Below, in pieces: positions 7,121 to 12,860 of a stretch of 12,860 nucleotides of DNA. A program made the translations under genes and the position numbers. The stretch's first letter is position 1, and each line of letters begins with the position of its first letter. The notes beneath the pieces were generated by a model. It searched no databases. It was not told the origin of the DNA and was given only the letters and a program-made list of their open reading frames with translations. Source of the stretch: Mangrovibacterium sp047972415 (lineage in GTDB: Bacteria > Bacteroidota > Bacteroidia > Bacteroidales > Prolixibacteraceae); the NCBI GenBank assembly GCA_047972415.1, contig JBKEAN010000211.1, forward strand, positions 1 through 12,860. Reading direction: 5' to 3'.

Positions 7121-7149
7121 AAAAAAGGAGGTTCATGACAGAACCTCCT
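7121..7149 (-). terminator. rho-independent terminator of the beta-mannosidase gene
   Basis: On the minus strand AGGAGGTTC (7149-7141) and GAACCTCCT (7134-7126) form a perfect 9-bp stem with a 6-base loop. A T-run follows directly (7126-7121). It lies about 30 bases after the beta-mannosidase stop and ends that transcript before the HAD gene. Confidence 0.9.
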
Positions 7150-7176
7150 CTCAACGCAGATATTGTCTTTTTAAAC

Positions 7177-9753
7177 TTAGTAAGTGGCGTCAAGCGTTTG
7201 CCAAACAAATACGTCGTTCAGTTTTTCTTTGCTGATTGAGGTTTTTAGTGTTATGCTTTGCTCCTCGCCCGGTAACAGGTCGAAGTAATTGTCGGAGAAG
7301 AAGCCTTCCTCGTCGCCAATAGTCAGGTACAGGTTTTTGGCCAACTTGTCGGTCTTCAGGATTAGTTTGAATCCTCCTTCGGCCGGCTCTGCGGTATATT
7401 CTACCTTGGGCGCTGTTAAACTCAGGTTCTTCACCTGTGTCAGGTAGAAGTTATTGCAGCCAATTTTTTGGTCGCCATCAAACAATTCGCACACGAGCAG
7501 TTGGCTTTTGGCATCTTTGCCTTTCAAGAAGGCTGCTTCATCTGCTTCGAAATAGCAAGCCGACGAGTTAGCCGGAATTTCAATGGACTTGCTTTCATCC
7601 CAAATTAGTTTGCCCTCAAAGTCAATCACCCGCAACTTCAGCGTGGCTTTCAGAGGCTCCAGTTTATCGCTTACCACATTCACTTTCAGTTTACCACCTT
7701 CGCGGAAAGGAGACACGAGCACCGGCGCAAAGCCTTTTTTTACGTAGTACTGGAGTGCTTTCCAGCGTTGGTAATAATCGGTTGAGCTCCACGATGCCAC
7801 GGGCCACACGTCGTTTATTTGCCAGTACAAACTACCCATGCAGTAGGGCATGGCACGTCGGTGGCCCTCCAGGGCAAACTTAATGCCCTCGGCTTGTAAC
7901 ACGTGGTTCACGTACAGGAACGATTCAAAGTCCTTCGGCTTTTTATAGTCCTGCAACAAATAATACTCGATGGTTTCGTTGCCTATAGACGAGCGCTGGT
8001 GCGATTTCATCACCTCCGACAAAATATCATAATCCTCGGGTATGGCGTATTGTTTCACGGTTTTCAATTCGGGGAACGACTGAAAACCATATTCGCTCAT
8101 AAAGCGGGCCAGGTGGGTGGCGTAGTTCGAGAAAGGCTCTTTGCCCCACCAAACACCCCAGAAGTGTTCGTCGCCATTGACCAGGTCGGCTGGTATGCCG
8201 GTCCCCGACGATGGGCTTGAGGCCCAGTAAAACCGGTCGGGGTCGTATTGGGCAACTGCTTCGGGCAATATTTTATGAAATATTTCCTGATAGGTCGCAT
8301 AAATTTTATCCGCATTTTCCTGGCTCTTGGCTTCTTCCTGTTTCTTCCAGCCCCAGCCAAACCAAGCAGCCAAAATTTCGTTGTTCCCGCACCAAATGGC
8401 TAAACTGGGGTGATTGCGCAACCGTTTAATGTTGTCTTCGGCTTCCGCTTTTACGTTGTCCAGAAATGCCTGGTCGCCCGGGAACATGGCACAGGCAAAC
8501 ATAAAGTCCTGCCAAACCAGGATACCAGCTTCGTCGCAGAGATGATAAAACTCGTCGTTCTCGTAAATACCACCGCCCCACACGCGCAGCATGTTCATGT
8601 TGGATGTTTTAGCTGTGTTTATCACATTTACATACATTTGGTGGGTCACCCGCGATGGGAAAATGTCGTTTGGAATGTAATTGGCACCCTTCATAAATAC
8701 CGGCACACCATTTAGTTCCACGTAAAACGAGGTACCTTTGTCGTCCTTGTTGCGCACCAGTTTTAGGGTGCGAATGCCAATACGCCGGCTGGCCCCGGTA
8801 TAATGGTTGCCAATGTCCATTTTAGCATCAATAATGTAAAGGTGTTGTTCGCCCAATCCGTTGGTCCACCAAAGCTTGGGATTGGCAATTTCGAAATCTA
8901 CCCGATAGTCGGCAACGCCCGCTTGCAACTGCACGTTTGCTTTGGCCAGCACCTGTCCGGCAATTTCAATGTTGATGGTGGCTGCTTTGGCTTCCTGCGC
9001 GTCCACGGTCACTTGTGCGGTAAAAGTGGCTTTGTCCTTGCTCACCTCATGTTGAAAAATTTGCAGATCGGTCACGCGAGCTTCATTCCAGGCACGCAGG
9101 TAAACCGGCCGCCAAATACCGCTGGTCACCAAACGCGGTCCCCAATCCCAACCAAAGTGGTAACCGGCTTTGCGGGTGTAAACACTCACCATTTTGCCAC
9201 CTTCTACCTGCCCTATTTCGGCCAAGTCGTTGCCCGACACCGGTACCCAATAAGGATTGGCATCGTATTTTTTAATTCCCTCCTTAATGGGCGAGCGGAA
9301 AGTGACTAGCAGTTCGTTGTCGCCTATTTTTAAAAACGACTTCACATCGACAATGTATTCGCGGAACATGTTGTCGGATGATAATAGCGGCTGGCCGTTC
9401 AGACTCACATCGGCATAGGTGTCCAATCCGTTAAATTCGAGAATAATGCGGTCAAACTCCAGCAAAGGGGCATCAACCAAAATATTGGTCTTATAGCTCC
9501 AGTCCTTTTTGTCAATCCATTGCAGATCGTGCTCGTTGAGGCGGTAATAGGGGTCTTCTATTTTGCCGTTGGCAAGCAGGTCGGTGTGTACACAGCCGGG
9601 AACAGTGGCCGGTAGCCAGTCGTTTGTTCCGGCCTCGGCAAACTGCCAGTCGCCTTTCAGATCATGGTTTTTCACCAGTTCAGTTTGCTGGTCGGTGCAC
9701 GCACTAATGATGCACACCAGCCCGATTAATAAAACAGATAAGTGTTGGTTCAT
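7177..9753 (-). CDS. GH2 beta-mannosidase lipoprotein
   Basis: Exo-beta-mannosidase of glycoside hydrolase family 2, predicted to remove terminal beta-mannosyl residues from manno-oligosaccharides or N-glycan cores. Length 858 residues, normal. A lipoprotein signal peptide (residues 1-18) ends in a lipobox ISAC, so Cys19 should be lipidated and the enzyme anchored to the periplasmic or outer membrane. Order: sugar-binding jelly roll (about 28-220, with VPGCVHTDLL and HFGWDWGPR at 199-207), immunoglobulin-like domain (about 225-335), TIM barrel (about 340-670), then C-terminal beta domains. The general acid/base is Glu459 in WCGNNE and the nucleophile is Glu554 in FMSEYGFQS. MLRVWGGGIYE (388-398) is typical of beta-mannosidases rather than beta-galactosidases. 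No SusC/SusD pair or other glycoside hydrolase is adjacent. It ends in a strong terminator of its own. Confidence 0.93.
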   Translation of the reverse strand: MNQHLSVLLIGLVCIISACTDQQTELVKNHDLKGDWQFAEAGTNDWLPATVPGCVHTDLLANGKIEDPYYRLNEHDLQWIDKKDWSYKTNILVDAPLLEFDRIILEFNGLDTYADVSLNGQPLLSSDNMFREYIVDVKSFLKIGDNELLVTFRSPIKEGIKKYDANPYWVPVSGNDLAEIGQVEGGKMVSVYTRKAGYHFGWDWGPRLVTSGIWRPVYLRAWNEARVTDLQIFQHEVSKDKATFTAQVTVDAQEAKAATINIEIAGQVLAKANVQLQAGVADYRVDFEIANPKLWWTNGLGEQHLYIIDAKMDIGNHYTGASRRIGIRTLKLVRNKDDKGTSFYVELNGVPVFMKGANYIPNDIFPSRVTHQMYVNVINTAKTSNMNMLRVWGGGIYENDEFYHLCDEAGILVWQDFMFACAMFPGDQAFLDNVKAEAEDNIKRLRNHPSLAIWCGNNEILAAWFGWGWKKQEEAKSQENADKIYATYQEIFHKILPEAVAQYDPDRFYWASSPSSGTGIPADLVNGDEHFWGVWWGKEPFSNYATHLARFMSEYGFQSFPELKTVKQYAIPEDYDILSEVMKSHQRSSIGNETIEYYLLQDYKKPKDFESFLYVNHVLQAEGIKFALEGHRRAMPYCMGSLYWQINDVWPVASWSSTDYYQRWKALQYYVKKGFAPVLVSPFREGGKLKVNVVSDKLEPLKATLKLRVIDFEGKLIWDESKSIEIPANSSACYFEADEAAFLKGKDAKSQLLVCELFDGDQKIGCNNFYLTQVKNLSLTAPKVEYTAEPAEGGFKLILKTDKLAKNLYLTIGDEEGFFSDNYFDLLPGEEQSITLKTSISKEKLNDVFVWQTLDATY

Positions 9754-9892
9754 ACGTGAAAGTTAAAAAGTTAAACGCGAAGAATGGAAGCTCTAATTTC
9801 AGAAATTTATTTCAGATCCGGAGCATTGGCCTAATTTAAGGTGAATATCAACATAGGGTTATCATAAGTCTATAAATAACACATTGATTTAC

Positions 9893-9968
9893 AGTACAAT
9901 TACCTACATAACAATACAACAAGTACAACATAAGTACAACTTTTAGAAGTATATATTTTAGAGTACAG
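9893..9968 (+). repeat. cluster of AGTACAA-like short direct repeats
   Basis: Related copies occur as AGTACAA (9893-9899), AATACAAC (9913-9920), AAGTACAAC (9921-9929), AAGTACAAC (9932-9940) and GAGTACAG (9961-9968), with a diverged AAGTATAT at 9947-9954. The central exact copies start 11 bases apart, about one helical turn. The pattern fits a protein-binding array such as integrase arm sites, iterons or an operator; which one is unknown. Confidence 0.45.
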
Positions 9969-10007
9969 AAAGCAAGGATTTTTACTATAAAAATCTTTGC
10001 TTTTTTT
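9969..10007 (+). terminator. strong rho-independent terminator-type hairpin
   Basis: AAAGCAAGGATTTTTA (9969-9984) pairs with TAAAAATCTTTGCTTT (9988-10003), 16 bp with one G-T pair and a CTA loop. A T-run reaches 10007 on the plus strand. The minus strand has only a short T-run, so plus-strand termination is favoured. No plus-strand protein gene precedes it, so the transcript it ends would be a small RNA or read-through from a lost gene. Confidence 0.7.
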
Positions 10008-10110
10008 GTGTGTATTCCTTTCTGATTTTCTTCCGTTCAACTATTCCGATTGCTGTTCTGTACCAATCAAAAATACATTTTCGGTGCGTTAGCTCCCGTC
10101 TGCACTGCAT
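9985..10110 (-). CDS. possible small basic protein, 41 residues
   Basis: From an ATG at 10108-10110 the minus strand encodes 41 residues beginning MQCRRELTHRKCIFDWYRTA and then a Lys/Arg-rich tail. The stop falls inside the hairpin at 9969-10007. The frame is open further upstream, to 10209, where it would overlap the start of the plus-strand gene. The composition (Trp, Tyr and Cys spaced among basic residues) looks more protein-like than most shadow frames, but no family is recognised. It may be a chance frame. Confidence 0.25.
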   Translation of the reverse strand: MQCRRELTHRKCIFDWYRTAIGIVERKKIRKEYTQKKQRFL

Positions 10111-10153
10111 TACAACGGTACACCTATTGCCCGTAAAATGAGATAGAAAGAAC

Positions 10154-10182
10154 TTTGTAAATGCTGCAGCACAGTATTTATT
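10154..10182 (+). promoter_or_regulatory. weak candidate promoter for the cassette
   Basis: TTTG (10154-10157) followed 17 bases later by TATTTATT (10175-10182) partly resembles the Bacteroidota -33/-7 elements. The -7 box lacks the final TTTG and the spacing is slightly short. It would give a leader of roughly 15-20 bases before the ATG at 10203. Confidence 0.25.
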
Positions 10183-10202
10183 AACTCTTAAATCTTTAAA
10201 AA

Positions 10203-11006
10203 ATGGCAAGACAAAAAGGACTGATGAAGTATGTCGGAACGATTGGCGATGTGCGACACTTCAAAATAAAAGGTCAAGAAGGATTTTTCGCCGGAATGGT
10301 GGGCGGACCCACCGCAGAACAGGTAAACACCGCACCCGAATTTGAACGTACCCGTGAAAATATGAACGAGTTTGGCGGTTGTGCAAAAGCCGGCAAGTCT
10401 GTGAGAACAGCACTTTCGGCATTGATGTCAAAAATGGCAGATAGCCAAGTAACAGGTCGTTTGACTTCGATAATGAAGAAAATCAATCTCGAAGATGGCA
10501 CAGAAGCAAGAGGTTACCGAAAAGTTGAAATCTCTACACAAAGAAATTACTTATTGGGCTTCGAGTTTGACAAAAAACTTTCGTTGAATGGTGTTTTTAA
10601 CGCCCCTTATGACGTTACGCATACCGCAACAAGGGAAAGTGCCGATTTCGTAATTGCTGCCTTTAATCCGGCTGATTTGGTTGCTGCTCCTTCGGGTTCA
10701 ACGCATTTCAGATTGATTAACGCTTTGGCGGTGGTGGCTGATTTTGTGTACAACGCAACAACAGGAACTTATGAACCTGATGATGTGGTAAACAACGAAT
10801 TGAGCATCGTTGAATATTCGCCTTACATTCCCTTGAATGCAGCTTATGCAGGTTCTACACTAACGGCAACGCTTCCGGGTGCTCCAACTTTAGGAACGAA
10901 TGTAACCGTTATTCAGTGCATCGGGATTGAGTTTTTCCAAGAGGTCAACGGCAATTATTATGCTTTCAAGTCGGGTAACTGTTTGCGAATTGAAGATGCG
11001 TTTTAA
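10203..11006 (+). CDS. Bacteroidota hypothetical protein with MARQKG start, possibly phage-like structural protein
   Basis: A 267-residue protein of unknown function, with no signal peptide or membrane segment. The N-terminus MARQKGLMKYVGTIGDVRHF and the following GFFAGMVGGPTAEQ, FERTRENMNEFG and AKAGKSVRTALSALM (residues 1-75) match a pattern I recognise from uncharacterised Bacteroidota proteins; DUF6266 proteins start similarly. Residues 75-110 continue with helix (MSKMADSQVTGRLTSIM, then RKVEIS). From about 120 onward the sequence is beta-rich with Thr/Ala/Gly/Pro-rich linkers, ending in CIGIEFFQEVNGNYYAFKS. A helical N-terminal part and a beta C-terminal part in front of a lysis-like set would suit a virion or tail-type structural protein. 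That is inference from context. It has its own terminator 13 bases downstream, so its level may be set separately from the following genes. Confidence 0.75.
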   Translation: MARQKGLMKYVGTIGDVRHFKIKGQEGFFAGMVGGPTAEQVNTAPEFERTRENMNEFGGCAKAGKSVRTALSALMSKMADSQVTGRLTSIMKKINLEDGTEARGYRKVEISTQRNYLLGFEFDKKLSLNGVFNAPYDVTHTATRESADFVIAAFNPADLVAAPSGSTHFRLINALAVVADFVYNATTGTYEPDDVVNNELSIVEYSPYIPLNAAYAGSTLTATLPGAPTLGTNVTVIQCIGIEFFQEVNGNYYAFKSGNCLRIEDAF

Positions 11007-11019
11007 GCAAACCAAATCG

Positions 11020-11049
11020 AAAGCCTTCTTCAAAAAAGAGGGCTTTTTT
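11020..11049 (+). terminator. rho-independent terminator after the first cassette gene
   Basis: AAAGCCTTCTT (11020-11030) pairs with AAGAGGGCTTT (11036-11046), 11 bp with one T-G pair and a 5-base loop. A T-run extends to 11049. It lies between the structural-type gene and the DUF5675 gene. Confidence 0.85.
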
Positions 11050-11074
11050 ATTTAACCCTAAAAATCAATTTTCA

Positions 11075-11527
11075 ATGAAAACAAAAATCATAAGAGTTGC
11101 CGAAGGCAAACAATCCACATTGAGCCATTTGTACATTGATGATATTTTTCAATGCTATTTGTTGGAAGATAAAATCCGCATCAACAAGATACTCAAGCAA
11201 ACAGCCATCCCAACGGGAAATTATTCTTTACGACTAAATACCTGGGGCGGAAAGAATGTTGAGTACCGCAAAAAGTTTCCGAAGCTTCACAAAGGAATGA
11301 TTGAAATTAACGGCTTACCGAATTTCAGTTTTGTGTACATCCATATCGGAAACACTTACCGACAAACAGCAGGTTGTCCGCTTTGTGGTTTTGGTTTCGA
11401 TTTTATTGATGGCGATTATCAGGTGGTACACAGCAATGCCGCCTACTTACAGATTTACCCAAAGCTGTTAGAAGCTACACAGGGAAAGGAAAACGGCATC
11501 AGCATCGAAAACAATTTTCAATTTTAA
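11075..11527 (+). CDS. DUF5675 family protein
   Basis: A 150-residue protein matching DUF5675, a family found in prophages and related clusters of Bacteroidota and other bacteria, function unproven. Visible signature: TLSHLYIDDIFQCYLLED (15-32), AIPTGNYSL (44-52), KGMIEINGLPNF (73-84), and YIHIGNTYRQTAGCPLCG (88-105), containing His90, Cys101 and Cys104. The HIGN...TAGC spacing faintly recalls the His/Cys active site of L,D-transpeptidases, which would suit a peptidoglycan role; this is speculative. There is no signal peptide, as expected if export depends on a holin-like partner. It is followed after 12 bases by two small membrane proteins, the order of a lysis module. Confidence 0.8.
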   Translation: MKTKIIRVAEGKQSTLSHLYIDDIFQCYLLEDKIRINKILKQTAIPTGNYSLRLNTWGGKNVEYRKKFPKLHKGMIEINGLPNFSFVYIHIGNTYRQTAGCPLCGFGFDFIDGDYQVVHSNAAYLQIYPKLLEATQGKENGISIENNFQF

Positions 11528-11539
11528 AACACAAGGCAA

Positions 11540-11803
11540 ATGGAAAATGCAATCACTTTAAACGTGGTGTTCGGCTCATTGATAAGCCTTTTATTAACCA
11601 TTGTTGCCTACTTCATCAAACAGCTTCATTCCGACTTTAAACGAATGGAAAAAGATTTATCTGAAGTAAAAACAATGGCTTTGCTTATCAAAACCGAGTT
11701 CAAAAACAGTTACGATTTACTCAATCAAAAAGTAGATTATCTCGAACACCGTGTACACATTCTTGAACAAAACAATTTAAAAATTTCAAACAATGAAAAG
11801 TAA
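11540..11803 (+). CDS. small one-TM coiled-coil protein, holin/XhlA-like layout
   Basis: An 87-residue protein of unrecognised family. One membrane helix covers about residues 8-27 (NVVFGSLISLLLTIVAYFIK). A heptad-rich, charged helix follows, about 28-80 (FKRMEKDLSEVKT, then LNQKVDYLEHRVHILEQN). The layout is that of phage haemolysin XhlA or Rz-type lysis accessories, though in XhlA the helix is C-terminal. It starts 12 bases after the DUF5675 stop and overlaps the next gene by 11 bases, so the genes are translationally coupled. A lysis-accessory or holin role is inferred from layout and neighbours only. Confidence 0.7.
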   Translation: MENAITLNVVFGSLISLLLTIVAYFIKQLHSDFKRMEKDLSEVKTMALLIKTEFKNSYDLLNQKVDYLEHRVHILEQNNLKISNNEK

Positions 11804-12068
11804 TAGTTTAAACTTAGTAGAAAGGGTTACCGCACCCACGCCAAAATGGTTCAAAATCATTCGCAATATTGGTATTGTATTAACCGCCGTAGGCGGTGCT
11901 ATCCTTGCCGCTCCGGTGGCTTTACCTGCGGCTGTGGTCAGCGTTGCAGGCTATGTAATGTTGGGCGGAACGGTAGCTTCTGCCATTGCTCAAACCGCAA
12001 TGCAGACCGATAACAATGAGAAACCCGAAGCCAAAACGGAAAACCAAACAACTGAAAACCCGCAATAG
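11793..12068 (+). CDS. small two-TM protein, holin-like
   Basis: A 91-residue membrane protein with no recognised family. Two hydrophobic segments at about 22-42 (RNIGIVLTAVGGAILAAPVA) and 44-67 (Ala/Gly/Val-rich, VSVAGYVMLGGTVASAIA) are joined by a very short Pro turn. A polar C-terminal tail of about 24 residues is rich in Glu, Asn, Thr and Lys. Two close helices plus a hydrophilic charged tail suit a class II-type holin. The start ATG overlaps the end of the preceding gene by 11 bases. A terminator follows about 28 bases after the stop and closes the operon. Confidence 0.7.
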   Translation: MKSNSLNLVERVTAPTPKWFKIIRNIGIVLTAVGGAILAAPVALPAAVVSVAGYVMLGGTVASAIAQTAMQTDNNEKPEAKTENQTTENPQ

Positions 12069-12096
12069 ATAAAGGTTTCAGCATTGTTAAACATTT

Positions 12097-12125
12097 AAAA
12101 TCCTGTCCATTGGGCAGGATTTTTT
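12097..12125 (+). terminator. rho-independent terminator of the cassette operon
   Basis: AAAATCCTGTCC (12097-12108) pairs with GGGCAGGATTTT (12112-12123), 12 bp with one T-G pair and an ATT loop. The T-run continues to 12125. It ends the plus-strand operon and lies between two convergent transcription units. Confidence 0.88.
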
Positions 12126-12208
12126 ATTGCTTACACCGCTTTGCACTCTTTTTATAAATTGGTGCGTTCATATCGGATTTATGTAGCGGAAACGGTGCAA
12201 GTAAATAC

Positions 12209-12613
12209 CTATCTTCTCAAATGCCTTGAAATATACATTCGTTTGAGTTCTGAAATCAAAAGCAATTGCTCATACATTGCTCGTTCTTTTTGTTCCAAGG
12301 TTTTTACATTTTCAACATCTTTTGTAAATGCTTGTTCCTTGCCTTGCAAGTAGCTTGCTTGTTCAAAAACAAGGTTTTTAAAATCGTTTATTCTGATAAA
12401 AGGAATAACCGAACCGACTAAATATTGATGAAAGAATTTTGCTTGCCACAAACCAAATAAAAGACTGCGGTAAAAGTCTTTTTCCTTTGCATTTGGGCAA
12501 GAAATCACAAAGCAATTCGGGCAAGGTTTTTCTAATGGTTTGCCACTATTCAAACCTTTTGAAAGGGCATAAAATTCAAATTCGGATGTTTGATTTTTGG
12601 GATTGTAAGTCAT
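12209..12613 (-). CDS. DUF6943-like protein
   Basis: A 134-residue soluble protein that I recognise as DUF6943-like, an uncharacterised Bacteroidota family. Residues 13-28 read EFYALSKGLNSGKPLE-like, followed by CPNCFVISC (31-39) and FGLWQAKFFHQYLVGSVIPF (53-72). These are the recurring conserved blocks I associate with this family. The C-terminal 55 residues form a charged helical, possibly coiled-coil tail (VENVKTLEQKERAMYEQLL). It has no signal peptide or membrane helix. It faces the four plus-strand genes convergently and may belong to the same cassette. Its start codon (12611-12613) touches the presumed left end of an IS4 element, so the native promoter, and possibly a few N-terminal codons, may be lost. 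Confidence 0.6.
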   Translation of the reverse strand: MTYNPKNQTSEFEFYALSKGLNSGKPLEKPCPNCFVISCPNAKEKDFYRSLLFGLWQAKFFHQYLVGSVIPFIRINDFKNLVFEQASYLQGKEQAFTKDVENVKTLEQKERAMYEQLLLISELKRMYISRHLRR

Positions 12614-12860
12614 TAGTGTCCACTAAAAATTAAATAACGTTCTTTGAAATATTTGTAATCTAAGGCTTTCAGCGCTTTTTTGTTGCGTGACGATTTGAAA
12701 TGCTATGTTCGCCGGTTAAGAAAAACCAGTCCGATGAACAAAGGCAAATATGTTTTCGCACAGTTAGTCGAGTTTTTACCCCGTCGTGTTTTTGACGGTA
12801 TCGTTGGGAAATACGATGGGAATAAATATGTCAGGCATTTTACCTGTTGGAACCAGTTAC
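12614..12860 (+). mobile_element. IS4-family insertion sequence, left part
   Basis: The transposase start below and an inverted TTAGTG-TC-CACTAA motif at about 12612-12625 suggest the left end of an IS4-family element lying at or a few bases to either side of position 12614. The element continues past the right edge, so the partner repeat and target duplication cannot be checked. The left boundary is approximate. Confidence 0.55.
12734..12860 (+). CDS. IS4 family transposase (DUF4372), 5' part
   Basis: The first 42 residues of a transposase run to the window edge: MNKGKYVFAQLVEFLPRRVF, then DGIVGKYDGNKYVRHFTCWN. This is the DUF4372 N-terminal domain of IS4-family DDE transposases, common in Bacteroidota. 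The DDE catalytic domain lies outside the window. The start ATG is about 120 bases from the presumed IS tip. The visible part is intact. Confidence 0.9.
   Translation, partial: MNKGKYVFAQLVEFLPRRVFDGIVGKYDGNKYVRHFTCWNQL

Larger units (their letters stand above)
9754..10202. other. gene-poor region between beta-mannosidase and phage-like cassette
   Basis: This 449-base stretch holds no convincing long gene. From the left it contains the divergent upstream region of the beta-mannosidase gene (about 9754-9850), AGTACAA-type repeats (9893-9968), a strong hairpin terminator (9969-10007), a possible short minus-strand frame (9985-10110), and the upstream region of the first cassette gene. It is AT-rich and marks the change from core-like genes to the cassette. 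Confidence 0.6.

Noticed and set aside
6453..7121. 222-residue plus-strand open frame opposite the HAD gene
   Set aside because: It is antisense to a HAD protein with all four catalytic motifs, and its translation is rich in His, Phe and Gln without family character; a shadow of the codon bias of the real gene.
8803..9309. 168-residue plus-strand open frame opposite the beta-mannosidase
   Set aside because: Fully inside a complete GH2 gene on the other strand; no motifs of its own.
10203..11006. Diversity-generating retroelement target in the first cassette gene
   Set aside because: No reverse transcriptase, no template repeat of the 3' end and no lectin-type variable region were found in the window.

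Overview
The window looks like a chromosomal stretch of a Bacteroidota bacterium, most likely from the Bacteroidales/Marinilabiliales side. The signs are Bacteroidota-type IS66 and IS4 proteins, a lipoprotein GH2 beta-mannosidase, a remnant of a Bacteroidota FN3 protein, a DUF6943-type protein, several starts without a clear Shine-Dalgarno, and one TAnnTTTG-type promoter candidate. No rRNA, tRNA or CRISPR array was seen. Family names come from recognising motifs by eye; no database search was possible.

Left part (1-2990), an accessory segment. The end of an IS66-family element (tnpA plus the first codons of tnpB, minus strand) has inserted into an NADPH-dependent MDR oxidoreductase gene and cut off its C-terminus. 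The outer IS end is readable at 436/437. Next is an AT-rich minus-strand gene for a 487-residue protein with PIN-like sequence at both ends of the fold. Its last codons run into a perfect palindrome of REP type.

Middle part (2990-9755), core metabolism, all on the minus strand. In transcription order this is a GH2 beta-mannosidase lipoprotein with its own strong terminator, a HAD hydrolase with a possible promoter, a DUF2797 zinc-ribbon protein, branched-chain aminotransferase (ilvE), a DJ-1/PfpI protein that starts 8 bases after ilvE, and a decayed FN3-domain gene lacking its N-terminus. IlvE and the DJ-1 protein are probably co-transcribed; the others look like separate units.

Right part (9755-12620), a compact phage-like cassette. 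A 449-base gene-poor stretch with AGTACAA-type repeats and a strong hairpin terminator precedes four plus-strand genes: a 267-residue protein with an MARQKG start, a DUF5675 protein, a one-TM/coiled-coil protein and a two-TM protein. Rho-independent terminators follow the first and the fourth. A convergent DUF6943-type gene closes the set. The order resembles a phage structural-plus-lysis module, but no integrase, terminase, portal, capsid or replication gene is visible. This is the best candidate for an undescribed system.

Right edge (about 12614-12860): the start of an IS4-family (DUF4372) transposase. The presumed IS end abuts the start codon of the DUF6943 gene, so that gene has probably lost its native upstream region.
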